Source: Desulfobacterales bacterium
GTDB lineage: Bacteria; Desulfobacterota; Desulfobacteria; Desulfobacterales; QNYZ01
Assembly: GCA_029938515.1 (NCBI GenBank)
Contig: JAOZUU010000037.1
Location: forward strand, 1 to 11,722
Direction of reading: 5' to 3'
Length of the DNA stretch: 11,722 nt
Part shown: one piece after another, positions 1 through 7,369 of the stretch
Numbering within the stretch: the first letter of the stretch is position 1
Layout: each line of letters starts with the position of its first letter
Notes under the pieces: model-generated
Told to the model about the DNA's origin: nothing
The model's input: only the letters and a program-made list of their open reading frames with translations
The model's database searches: none
Translations under genes and position numbers: made by a program

Positions 1-491
1 CGGGGGCCGTGGCCGTGGTTTTATCCCATCGGCGACTGGCCGACCGGGGCCACCATCTGCAGGGCGGAGTGGCTTTCAGCAATACCCGCTATCACCGTTT
101 GTGCATCTGGGGACCGGATACGGGCATCCCCGCCACCATGCCACTGGTGATGGAAACGGATTCCGTCGGTGTCCTCGAAAACGGAGTCGTTCTGGGGAAA
201 CAAACATATCGGTACTTTAAGCAAACAATCTGGAATGATACCGGCCCACCGGATAAAATTATCTGCCATCAGGTGGGTTCCACCCATCAGCGCACCATTC
301 TCGACGCCTTGAAAATCCCGGTGGAAAAAGATTTTACCACCTACCGGTACCTCGGCAATATCGGGACGGTCTCCCTGCCCATCACTGCGGCGATTGCCGC
401 CGAACGCGGGTTTCTGCAAACCGATGACAGGGTCGGCCTTTTTGGTATCGGCAGTGGACTGAACTGCCTGCTCCTGGGGGTCAGATGGTGA
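1..491 (+). CDS. oleA: OleA, C-terminal part (acyl-CoA head-to-head condensing enzyme)
   Basis: This is a 5'-truncated gene: the reading frame (first full codon at base 3) is already open at the window edge and stops with TGA at 489-491. OleA belongs to the thiolase/KAS III superfamily and joins two fatty acyl-CoAs by non-decarboxylative Claisen condensation to a 2-alkyl-3-ketoacid, the first step of long-chain olefin synthesis. The visible part carries the two C-terminal catalytic signatures: CHQVG, with the active-site His encoded at 267-269, and LGNIGT, with the active-site Asn at 357-359. It ends with the GIGSGLNC loop typical of OleA. The catalytic Cys half lies outside the window. The choice of OleA over FabH (KAS III) rests on the LGNIGTVSLP and GIGSGLNC wording and on the oleB and oleC genes directly downstream. 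The last 7 bases overlap oleB, which implies translational coupling. Confidence 0.88.
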   Translation, partial: GAVAVVLSHRRLADRGHHLQGGVAFSNTRYHRLCIWGPDTGIPATMPLVMETDSVGVLENGVVLGKQTYRYFKQTIWNDTGPPDKIICHQVGSTHQRTILDALKIPVEKDFTTYRYLGNIGTVSLPITAAIAAERGFLQTDDRVGLFGIGSGLNCLLLGVRW

Positions 492-1402
492 TTGATGGAT
501 GCTCAATCCGGCTACCGGGGGCCGTGTCGCGGATATATCCGTTCAAATCCCACTTCATGAACTTAAATGGATTTCCCTGTCACTACCTCGACGAGGGAAA
601 GGGTGACCCCATCATCATGCTCCACGGCAACCCGACCTGGTCGTTTTATTATCGGGAACTCGTCAAATCCCTTTCACCGGCCTACCGTGTGCTGGCACCT
701 GATCATATCGGCTGCGGCTTATCCGCCAAACCACCCGCGACCCGGTACGGTTACCGGCTTAAAGACCGGGTGGACGACCTTACCCGATTTATCGACCAAC
801 TGAACCTTGACAGCAACATCACCCTGGTTTTGCACGACTGGGGTGGAATGATCGGCATGGCCTGGGCCATTGAGCATTTCGAACGGATCGGACGAATCGT
901 CCTACTGAATACGGCAAGTTTTTTTCCACCCGGGGGCAAACAGATTCCCCAGCGGCTCAAATTGATACGAAACCTGAAGTATTTCGCGCCCTGGGCGATA
1001 CTCGGATTGAACCTGTTTGCCATCGGGGCCGTTTACATGGCGCCTTACCACCCCCTTTCAGCAGATATTCGCACTGGCTACCTGGCACCTTACAACCGGC
1101 CGGCAAACCGGATCGCCACCCTAAAATTTGTCCAGGATATCCCCTTGGTCGAATCCGATCATAGTTACGCCATGGTCGCCCGGGTGCAAGCGCATCTGCA
1201 CCGTCTTTCAGGAAAACCCATGCTGATTTGCTGGGGAGATCGCGATTTTGTTTTCGATCGCGATTATCTGGCCGAGTGGCAACGTCGATTCCCCCAAGCC
1301 CAGGCGTATTTATTTAATGATGCCGGGCATTATGTGCTTGAAGACGCGTCCGACCGAATCATTCCTTTGGTACGATCGTTCTTGCAAAAAAATCCGGTTT
1401 GA
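485..1402 (+). CDS. oleB: OleB, beta-lactone decarboxylase (haloalkane dehalogenase-like alpha/beta hydrolase)
   Basis: The 305-residue protein is an alpha/beta hydrolase of the haloalkane dehalogenase type. OleB removes CO2 from the cis-beta-lactone made by OleC, giving a cis-olefin. Visible motifs are HGNPTWSFYYR (47-57, oxyanion-hole region with Trp52), DHIGCGLS (73-80), the nucleophile elbow HDWGG (117-121, Asp118 as nucleophile), GDRDFVFD (251-258, an acidic partner) and DAGHYVLED (279-287, catalytic His282). The triad is therefore intact. The central part (about 140-230) is the lid, with hydrophobic stretches. The ATG at 485 overlaps the oleA stop by 7 bases and has a G-rich ribosome site (CTGGGGGT) inside the end of oleA, so this start is well supported. 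On sequence alone a true dehalogenase is the alternative; the oleA/oleC neighbours argue against it. Unlike actinobacterial cases, it is not fused to OleC. Confidence 0.9.
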   Translation: MVIDGCSIRLPGAVSRIYPFKSHFMNLNGFPCHYLDEGKGDPIIMLHGNPTWSFYYRELVKSLSPAYRVLAPDHIGCGLSAKPPATRYGYRLKDRVDDLTRFIDQLNLDSNITLVLHDWGGMIGMAWAIEHFERIGRIVLLNTASFFPPGGKQIPQRLKLIRNLKYFAPWAILGLNLFAIGAVYMAPYHPLSADIRTGYLAPYNRPANRIATLKFVQDIPLVESDHSYAMVARVQAHLHRLSGKPMLICWGDRDFVFDRDYLAEWQRRFPQAQAYLFNDAGHYVLEDASDRIIPLVRSFLQKNPV

Positions 1403-1478
1403 TAGTAAGTTGATTTTTTATTGTAAATGGATGGTTTATTGCTAAGCGTGAACAATGAATAGCTGAACGGTAATATTT

Positions 1479-3173
1479 ATGGCTTCAAATCCGAAATCCG
1501 GTGACAGGTCCAGACAAGTGAATGACACTGTCAACGTCGCTTCGTATTTAACGGAGATGGCCCGCCGCCGACCGTACCAAAAGGCCATCATCAATCCGGT
1601 AAGCCGTGATGACTGCGGACGGGTCACCTACGCGCACCTCACCTTCCGACAACTGGAAAAAGAGACCGATTGTCTATCCCACGGACTTGAATCCATAGGG
1701 ATTTCCCGTGGCATTCGTACTATTTTAATGGTCCCGCCCGGACCAGATTTTTTTACGTTGATCTTCGCTTTGTTCAAAGTCGGTGCCGTACCGGTTGTGG
1801 TGGATCCGGGCATGGGAATCAAGCGCTTGATCCAGTGCCTGCGCCATACCGAACCCACTGCCTTTATCGGTGTTTCCAAAGCGTATGTTCTTCGGATACT
1901 CTACTCCCGTCATTTTCGCTCGGTAAACACCTGGGTAACGGTTGGGCCGCGCAAACTATTTGGCGCCCATTCCCTGGCAAGGCTTTTTGTTCAGCCCTGG
2001 AAACCGTATCAAACCGTTTCGACCGGCAGGGATGAAACGGCGGCTATTTTATTTACCACGGGCAGCACCGGACCGGCCAAAGGGGCCGTTTATACCCACG
2101 GTAATTTCGATGCTCAGGTAAGGCTTATTCGTTCTCATTTCAAGATAAAGCCCGGCGAAATTGATCTCCCCACTTTTCCCTTATTCGCTCTGTTTGATCC
2201 CGCCCTGGGCATGACGGCGGTGATCCCCGATATGGATCCGACTCGTCCTGCCCGGGCCAATCCGGTCAAAATCGTCGAAGCCATCGTGGATCACGGCGTC
2301 ACCAATATATTCGCCTCCCCCGCGCTACTGGATCGCGTGGGTGAATTCGGCCAATCCCGGGGGATTCGATTGCCTTCGCTGAAAAGGGTAATTTCCGCCG
2401 GTGCCCCGGTCTCTCCAGCCATAATTGAAACCTTCAGCAGCCTGCTTACCAGCAAGTCCCAGATCCATACACCTTACGGGGCAACGGAAGCGATGCCGGT
2501 CACATCCATTGCCAGCGAAGAAATATTGACGAAAACACGGAAAATGAGTGAAAAAGGGAGTGGTATATGCGTGGGCCGGCCCATTGACTCACTATCGGTG
2601 CGTATTATTCAAGTAAGCGACATGCCCATTAACAAATGGCATTACAACCTGTTGGTGCCAAGCGGGCAGATCGGTGAGATCGTTGTTAAGGGGGATTTAG
2701 TAACAAAACGCTATTATGACAACCCGGCGGCCGATGCTTTATCTAAAATAAGAGATAGTAACGGTTTCTGGCACCGCATGGGTGATCTGGGGTGGATGGA
2801 CGTCCAGGGGCGAATCTGGTTTTGCGGTCGAAAAAACCATCGGGTTGTGATGCATTCAAAAACATTGTACACAATCCCCTGCGAGGCCGTTTTTAATAAC
2901 CATCCGGATGTCTTTCGTAGCGCCCTGGTCGGTGTGGGGACGATGCCTGAGCAAAAACCCGTGATTTGCATTGAGTTAAAGAAATCGGTAAGCGAATCCG
3001 AAAATGACCGCATTCGGGAAGAATTAATCTCCCTGGCTGGTGCAAATCCACATACCAGGGACATTACGACCGCCTTTTTTCATCAGGCCTTTCCGGTTGA
3101 TATTAGGCATAATGCCAAAATTTTCAGGGAAGATTTGGCGGATTGGGCCGCTGAACAGCTTCAGGAGGAATAG
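1479..3173 (+). CDS. oleC: OleC, beta-lactone synthetase (AMP-binding superfamily)
   Basis: The 564-residue protein belongs to the acyl-adenylate-forming (ANL) superfamily. OleC uses ATP to close a 2-alkyl-3-hydroxy acid into a beta-lactone. The ANL core motifs are in order: the phosphate loop FTTGSTGPAKG (192-202), YGATEA (333-338), RMGDLGW (433-439) with the hinge region RKNHRV (451-456), and the C-terminal NAKIFRE (545-551) holding the conserved Lys548. The length is normal for a full-length OleC. It lies 76 bases after oleB across an AT-rich spacer with no clear hairpin, so co-transcription is plausible. The ATG at 1479 has no strong ribosome site (only AACGG nearby), but an in-frame stop at 1464-1466 rules out an upstream start. 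An ordinary long-chain acyl-CoA ligase is the alternative by domain alone; the cluster supports OleC. Confidence 0.88.
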   Translation: MASNPKSGDRSRQVNDTVNVASYLTEMARRRPYQKAIINPVSRDDCGRVTYAHLTFRQLEKETDCLSHGLESIGISRGIRTILMVPPGPDFFTLIFALFKVGAVPVVVDPGMGIKRLIQCLRHTEPTAFIGVSKAYVLRILYSRHFRSVNTWVTVGPRKLFGAHSLARLFVQPWKPYQTVSTGRDETAAILFTTGSTGPAKGAVYTHGNFDAQVRLIRSHFKIKPGEIDLPTFPLFALFDPALGMTAVIPDMDPTRPARANPVKIVEAIVDHGVTNIFASPALLDRVGEFGQSRGIRLPSLKRVISAGAPVSPAIIETFSSLLTSKSQIHTPYGATEAMPVTSIASEEILTKTRKMSEKGSGICVGRPIDSLSVRIIQVSDMPINKWHYNLLVPSGQIGEIVVKGDLVTKRYYDNPAADALSKIRDSNGFWHRMGDLGWMDVQGRIWFCGRKNHRVVMHSKTLYTIPCEAVFNNHPDVFRSALVGVGTMPEQKPVICIELKKSVSESENDRIREELISLAGANPHTRDITTAFFHQAFPVDIRHNAKIFREDLADWAAEQLQEE

Positions 3174-3194
3174 ATTGGAAAACATCCTTCCAAT
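3174..3194 (+). repeat. Short inverted repeat directly after the oleC stop
   Basis: Perfect 7-base arms ATTGGAA and TTCCAAT surround a 7-base spacer and begin at the base after the oleC stop codon. No T-run follows, so it does not look like an intrinsic terminator. It could stabilise the 3' end of the ole message or be chance. A second small hairpin (TGGTT/AACCA, 3207-3220) sits just before the ribosome site of the next gene. Confidence 0.4.
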
Positions 3195-3232
3195 TGACTC
3201 GTGAACTGGTTTTCTAACCAAGGGGGGTATTC

Positions 3233-3751
3233 ATGGAACTATCCGGTAAAAAATTCATCATACTGGTTGAAGAGATGGTTAACGATCAGGAGTTCTGGTA
3301 TCCTTTCTATCGCCTTCAGGAGGCGGGTGCCAGGGTTACCGTGGTGGGATCGGGAAGCGCCGACCGGTATACCGGCAAGGCCGGCACCCAAATCGAAGTC
3401 AATGCCGCCGCCGATCAGATATCACTGGACGAATATCACGGTGTAGTGATACCCGGCGGTTATGCCCCGGATCTCATGCGTCGCTATCCAGCCATGCTTC
3501 ATCTGGTAAAACGCCTCTATGAAAAAAGGAAAGTAGTGGCGGCTATATGTCATGCGGGATGGGTGCTCGTCTCCGCCGGAATTCTTCCGAATCGATCTGT
3601 CACCTCATCTTTCGCCATCAAGGACGACATGATCAATGCCGGTGCCAGCTGGACCGATGAGGAAGTGGTTGTAGACGGAAATTTAGTCACCAGCCGAACG
3701 CCGACCGATCTACCGGCTTTCATGCGGGCCGTCATCCAGACAGCAAAATAA
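3233..3751 (+). CDS. DJ-1/PfpI family protein (type 1 glutamine amidotransferase-like fold)
   Basis: The 172-residue protein is a complete single-domain PfpI-type member of the DJ-1 superfamily; its length is typical. The nucleophile elbow is AAICHAGW (104-111), with Cys106 followed by His107. VVIPGGYAPD (71-80) matches the segment that supplies an acidic residue across the oligomer interface in PfpI proteins, with Asp80 here where the archaeal protease has Glu. Downstream, FAIKDDMINAG and WTDEEVVVDGN are family-typical. Known members include intracellular peptidases, glyoxalase/deglycase-like enzymes and stress proteins, so the substrate cannot be assigned. The ATG at 3233 is preceded by a good ribosome site (AAGGGGGG, about 3220-3227). 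It lies 59 bases after oleC on the same strand and could belong to the ole transcript, although PfpI is not a known olefin-pathway enzyme. Confidence 0.88.
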   Translation: MELSGKKFIILVEEMVNDQEFWYPFYRLQEAGARVTVVGSGSADRYTGKAGTQIEVNAAADQISLDEYHGVVIPGGYAPDLMRRYPAMLHLVKRLYEKRKVVAAICHAGWVLVSAGILPNRSVTSSFAIKDDMINAGASWTDEEVVVDGNLVTSRTPTDLPAFMRAVIQTAK

Positions 3752-3756
3752 ATGAT

Positions 3757-3815
3757 ATTTACGATTTACGATTTGTGATTGACCAATCTTAAATCATCAA
3801 TCACAAATCACAAAT
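3757..3815. repeat. Long AT-rich hairpin built from 7-base units
   Basis: The left side runs ATTTACG, ATTTACG, ATTTGTG (3757-3777), three tandem heptamers, and the right side carries TCACAAA twice (3801-3814). Folded, 3764-3782 pairs with 3797-3815: 19-base arms with two adjacent mismatches around a 14-base loop, including a perfect 12-base core (ATTTGTGATTGA/TCAATCACAAAT). It fills almost the whole space between the PfpI stop (3749-3751) and the ATG at 3819. No T-run follows, so it is not a standard terminator. The modular arms suggest a dispersed intergenic repeat (REP- or MITE-like); other copies cannot be seen in this window. Confidence 0.75.
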
Positions 3816-3818
3816 GTT

Positions 3819-4694
3819 ATGTCCTCTTCGAACACCATAACCACCTTGCTTAAAGAGCATAAAACCCTATTTATCGTTATCACCATCGGCATTATTCTGC
3901 TCGAAGTGGAAATTTTCGCCTTTGCCGCCATGAAAACAGGCCGCAAATCAATAATGGAATTCCGGGACCAACAGGGAAACCTGATTCATGTGACCGATGG
4001 AGACAACTTGAGCACCTTTAATAAGTACTACTTTGAAAAAACATTCGGCCCAATGGACCAATATCAAGTCAACCTTGTCTCCCAGGACCGGCCTTTTCCT
4101 TTTCGGGCCTGGTTTACGGCGGCTCTGGGGATTCCCGTCGGGTTCGTGTTGCTGTTCGGTTTTATCATCCGCGCCTATTTGACGATTGTTCACGGCGAGA
4201 CAATCTCCAGGGCACATGAAAAACCACCAGCGAATTCCACCGCACCGCCGCTAACCCGCCTGCAGAAAATCATTAACCAAGCCAGCCGCTTGAATATCTT
4301 CATTATCGGCCTTGTGGTTTTCCTGTCCGTTTTGGCTTACTGGATCGTCCCGAATGTGATTACCTACCTCGGCAAGGCGGGCCTGGATACGGTGATTCGA
4401 TATAAATGGATCTTCTTGCCGGCGATTACGGTATTAGTTGGAATGGTGATGTGGATCATCTACCTTAGGTACCTTCTGGCCAAAAAAAGTATTGAAAGCC
4501 AGACCGAAGTCAACAAGTATCGTCTGCAACTTGAAATGACATCAAACGGCCGAGCACCACTGGAACTGGATTACACGCCCGATCAAAATGAAAGCGGCTC
4601 CGTAGTCTCCTCTGCCGAAGTAGTAATAGAAGCCGAAGAAAATATCGATCTTGGCGAATCAAATCACGGCCAGGATCCGGAGTCGAGCCCTTAA
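3819..4694 (+). CDS. Four-helix membrane protein of unknown function
   Basis: I do not recognise the family. The 291-residue protein has four hydrophobic segments at about 17-38, 98-120, 158-180 and 196-218. The loop 39-97 is hydrophilic and holds RDQQGNLIHVTDGDN. With a first helix preceded by Lys/His residues, this loop would be extracytoplasmic, and both ends cytoplasmic. The C-terminal tail (about 225-291) is polar and strongly acidic near the end. There are no catalytic motifs, Cys pairs or signal peptidase site. The ATG at 3819 lies 3 bases after a long hairpin and has no visible ribosome site; no better start is apparent before the first helix, so the start is uncertain. It may be coupled to the PfpI gene on the same strand. 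Base composition resembles its neighbours. It converges with the minus-strand gene ending at 4794. Confidence 0.72.
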   Translation: MSSSNTITTLLKEHKTLFIVITIGIILLEVEIFAFAAMKTGRKSIMEFRDQQGNLIHVTDGDNLSTFNKYYFEKTFGPMDQYQVNLVSQDRPFPFRAWFTAALGIPVGFVLLFGFIIRAYLTIVHGETISRAHEKPPANSTAPPLTRLQKIINQASRLNIFIIGLVVFLSVLAYWIVPNVITYLGKAGLDTVIRYKWIFLPAITVLVGMVMWIIYLRYLLAKKSIESQTEVNKYRLQLEMTSNGRAPLELDYTPDQNESGSVVSSAEVVIEAEENIDLGESNHGQDPESSP

Positions 4695-4793
4695 GACCAT
4701 CAGTAATAGGCTCAACTCAAAATTTTAAAAAAGGAAAATATAGAAAAAGCTTATCATTGTAGTGGTGGCCGGTACATCACCGAAACCTGTCGA

Positions 4794-6242
4794 CTACCTT
4801 TCAATCGCCTCTGAGCTTTCCGTTATTAACAGAGTTCGATCTCGCCAGAGAACGGAAACAACAACGCTAAAAATTCCTGGGACTAGATATCTGAACTCAA
4901 TATTACCGCTAAGGATCCCGATGGATACGAGCAAAAGCCAAAAGTGACTGTTAAATGTCAATCCCACGAGCGATCGAACCCCGTTAACAATAGCATCCTC
5001 ATCGGAACACAAAGACCTTATTAAATGGAAAATCAAGACAATGGATATGAATGAATAAGGCCAAATGTAAAACCCATAAAAACTATTGCTTATGGACAAA
5101 TATTTACCTGTCGCCTTCGATATCAAGTCGCTTCTCGCGGACTGAATTGCATCTATTTCGGCAGTATTGGTGTTTTTCAGATAACTGATGAGCGATCGAG
5201 TCGAAAGTGCGTAGGTTGCGTTTGGTCGATGTATTATTCGCCAGAAGATTTCGTATAATCTTGTGGTTGAATAGATATACGGGTAGCTTTTGAATATCTG
5301 ATCACTACTTTCGCGAAACGCTGGCAGATGTTTTCGGATGTATGAAACATTTACTATGTGACCTAACTTATATACTTTGTGTTTGAGAAAATAATTGCTA
5401 TAGATATCCATAATTTCATCATTACCGAGAGCATCTAACTTTTTCGATTTGTATTCTGATGGAATCAAGTCTTCGTTCAGCCTGGCCGACATGTAAACAA
5501 GGGTTTTTGCATAATGATGAACAAACAGGTTTTCCCTTCCACCATTCGAGATACGATCGTTTAGGTTGTAGTTCAAATTAAGTACAGAAATCATAATTAC
5601 TACCGTGATTATCGCTCCAACGGCTAACTTACTGATAAAAAAAGCTTTCCCGCTGAACCTTGTTAATATGATTGTCATAAGAACGGGCCATAACAACAGG
5701 CAGGCTTCCCAGCGGAGAAATGCAGCGAGTATCACGGTGAATAGCGATGCCAATGCAGGCAGGACGTTGTTCGTGCGGAGCCAAAAGATTAGAAGTGCGA
5801 CAGACAGGCAATATAGGGAAAGACAGAGTGAATTGTTCCAGTTTGACAGATTTATTCCCAAGAATGGCGGGAAATACAACAAAAACAAGAGAAGTAAAAC
5901 TGATTTTCTCGATCTGTAATAAACTGAGAATGAAAATATTGCAGCGCAAAAAAAGTAAAACACGTTCTGAAAATGATACATAGCAGAAACGCTATCAAAA
6001 CCGATGTGAGTGAGAAGCCTCCATACCAGTACGTACCAAACCGGTTTAACTGAAGAAATATGGCTGGAATCGTCGACTTGCCGTAGCGCCCAAAGTGAAT
6101 CAGGTGTCCATCCGCCAGGCGAGAGGGAAAATACGCATGCGGCATATGTGAAACCAATTATTACAAATGCAAGTGCAACAACAATCGTATTGCTATTTTG
6201 TTTTTTTCCGTATTGTCTGAAATTAATGGCAATATTTTTCAT
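4794..6242 (-). CDS. Polytopic membrane protein, GT-C-like glycosyltransferase candidate
   Basis: With the chosen start the protein has 482 residues and about ten transmembrane helices: one at 19-40, a set of about six more up to residue ~225, a large polar loop, and about three near the C-terminus. The first outer loop holds GGWTPDSLWALRQVDD (Asp48, Asp57, Asp58), an acidic loop where GT-C enzymes place their catalytic acids. LRWEACLLLWP and the late FRYLVPG resemble the R-x-E and RY-x-(L/V)-P motifs frequent in GT-C proteins. I infer transfer of a polyprenyl-linked sugar outside the membrane; an O-antigen polymerase-like role is the alternative. The ATG at 6240-6242 has a ribosome site (AAGG six bases upstream); starts at 6266 and 6299 (GTG) are in frame but weaker. 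It is much more AT-rich than its neighbours (25% GC over 5341-5400, 30% over 5041-5100), suggesting transfer. Confidence 0.7.
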   Translation of the reverse strand: MKNIAINFRQYGKKQNSNTIVVALAFVIIGFTYAACVFSLSPGGWTPDSLWALRQVDDSSHISSVKPVWYVLVWRLLTHIGFDSVSAMYHFQNVFYFFCAAIFSFSVYYRSRKSVLLLLFLLYFPPFLGINLSNWNNSLCLSLYCLSVALLIFWLRTNNVLPALASLFTVILAAFLRWEACLLLWPVLMTIILTRFSGKAFFISKLAVGAIITVVIMISVLNLNYNLNDRISNGGRENLFVHHYAKTLVYMSARLNEDLIPSEYKSKKLDALGNDEIMDIYSNYFLKHKVYKLGHIVNVSYIRKHLPAFRESSDQIFKSYPYIYSTTRLYEIFWRIIHRPNATYALSTRSLISYLKNTNTAEIDAIQSARSDLISKATGKYLSISNSFYGFYIWPYSFISIVLIFHLIRSLCSDEDAIVNGVRSLVGLTFNSHFWLLLVSIGILSGNIEFRYLVPGIFSVVVSVLWRDRTLLITESSEAIER

Positions 6243-6480
6243 CAAACACCTTTTAAGCTTTTCCATTTCTCTGAAATGCAAAAACCGGCGAGTTGTCACC
6301 GAATACCTACGTGAAAGTCATGGGGCAATAAGGCCGGCGTTCCAAGTGACCGACCATGGCTTCGACAGTCGGCCGGAAAAATACGCGGACATCGACCGTC
6401 AGCCTCCCCGGGCGGAGATGGATACCGCATATGTAGTTGCGCGCGATACTGGACTCTGGCAATTCGACGAGCGCCAGCGT
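6243..6480. other. GC-rich non-coding stretch between methyltransferase and membrane protein
   Basis: No gene is recognisable here. The part 6300-6480 is GC-rich (63% over 6361-6420), and its edge with the AT-rich gene below 6300 is sharp. On the minus strand, the frame of the methyltransferase stays open for about 56 codons beyond its stop, but the translation resembles nothing I know. The plus strand is also open here, with no recognisable product. It may be remnant coding DNA left by a rearrangement. Confidence 0.4.
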
Positions 6481-7215
6481 TTACTCCCGGATCGATATGA
6501 CGGCAATCAGTGAGATTCCAAATGGAAAAGATCCTCTGCCCACAATATGCCGTTCACTGGCGAATATGGATTGCAGTATCCGGTTGACCCTTTCGTGAGG
6601 CTGCCGCATGTCTCCCCAGGATTCCCGGTAGGGGAACACTTTTCTGATCAACCTGATGGCGGCAACCGGTGGAAACAGCCAGAAGTTAAAGTAAGTGGCG
6701 TAATCTAGTGTGAGCCCGCATTGACAAGTCAGCTCCTCCAGGTATCGCCGACGGTATCGCCGGAAATGGTGGTTGTCCTCGTCGTGTCGACTCCACAAGA
6801 ACGGGAATGCCGGCACGGTCAGGATGATACGACCTCCAGGCTTCAGTATGGCGGACAGCGCCTGCAAACTGTCTCCATCTTCTTCAACGTGTTCTATCAC
6901 GTCGAAAAGAGCTATCAGGTCAAACTGCCACGAAAACCCTGGAATGTCATACGGAAGTTTTCCGGATAAGACCGGTGCAATATCGCGTTCCCGCGCCATT
7001 TGTGCTGCAGCTTCATCATGCTCCACGGCTGTGACACTGCCGAAGTCCGTGAGCATCCTGAAATTGCCGCCAGTTCCACAGCCCACCTCAAGGATCTCGG
7101 CTTGTGAAGGAAGCCCGAGCGATCGCAACAACGATCCGATAATTCTTCGCCTTGCCGCGAACCACCAGTGTCCGTCTTCGATCTCGCGCATCTGATGATA
7201 GGTAGTCGGTTCCAT
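6481..7215 (-). CDS. Class I SAM-dependent methyltransferase
   Basis: The 244-residue protein has the Rossmann-fold methyltransferase core. Motif I is ILEVGCGTGGNF (41-52), the acidic end of strand 2 is AVEHD (63-67), motif II is FDLIALFDVIEHV (98-110), and the post-II segment is LKPGGRIILTVPAF (124-137). The N-terminal HWWFAARRRII (16-26) is a signature I associate with methyltransferases found beside envelope glycosyltransferases. The C-terminal part contains FWLFPPVAAIRLIRKVF and GRGSFPFGISLIAVI, moderately hydrophobic stretches that may touch the membrane. The substrate is unknown; a sugar, lipid carrier or polyprenyl-linked intermediate is plausible from context. The ATG at 7213-7215 has only a weak ribosome site. 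It sits between a GtrA-like stub upstream and a GC-rich non-coding stretch downstream on the same strand. Confidence 0.85.
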   Translation of the reverse strand: MEPTTYHQMREIEDGHWWFAARRRIIGSLLRSLGLPSQAEILEVGCGTGGNFRMLTDFGSVTAVEHDEAAAQMARERDIAPVLSGKLPYDIPGFSWQFDLIALFDVIEHVEEDGDSLQALSAILKPGGRIILTVPAFPFLWSRHDEDNHHFRRYRRRYLEELTCQCGLTLDYATYFNFWLFPPVAAIRLIRKVFPYRESWGDMRQPHERVNRILQSIFASERHIVGRGSFPFGISLIAVISIRE

Positions 7216-7276
7216 AGGTTAATTTCAAGCACTAAAGCCCATAGACGGCTGCATAGCTTCACAGCAGTACCACGGG

Positions 7277-7369
7277 TTATCGCTGCCAGACTTTGACCAG
7301 AACGATCAACACAATATAGGTGGTGAGTGTCGCTGTCACACCAACCAATTCGAACCTGGGGAATTGCAT
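7277..7369 (-). pseudogene. GtrA-family flippase stub (N-terminal end only)
   Basis: A 30-codon frame begins with ATG at 7367-7369 and reads FPRFELVGVTATLTTYIVL before stopping at 7277-7279. This matches the characteristic start of GtrA proteins (R-F-x-L-V-G, then T-L followed by a hydrophobic helix), which are normally about 120-150 residues with four helices. The remaining three helices are not found in any frame before the methyltransferase start at 7215, so this is a truncated remnant rather than a simple frameshift. GtrA proteins flip polyprenyl-phosphate sugars and are usually encoded beside a GT2 enzyme like the one at 8355-9383, which supports the call. The same frame extends upstream to 7498, but that part overlaps the epimerase gene and looks like shadow. 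The shortness of the match limits certainty. Confidence 0.5.

Noticed and set aside
3174..3194. Inverted repeat after oleC as an intrinsic terminator
   Set aside because: The stem is only 7 pairs with a 7-base loop and no T-run follows, so termination is not supported.
4695..4793. Terminator between the two convergent genes
   Set aside because: There are A- and T-rich runs (for example AAAATTTTAAAAAA) but no stem of useful length or GC content beside them on either strand.
6010..6513. A plus-strand gene across the 5' end of the membrane protein and the gap after the methyltransferase
   Set aside because: Most of it is antisense to better-supported minus-strand coding sequence, crosses the composition edge, and its translation has no recognisable motif.
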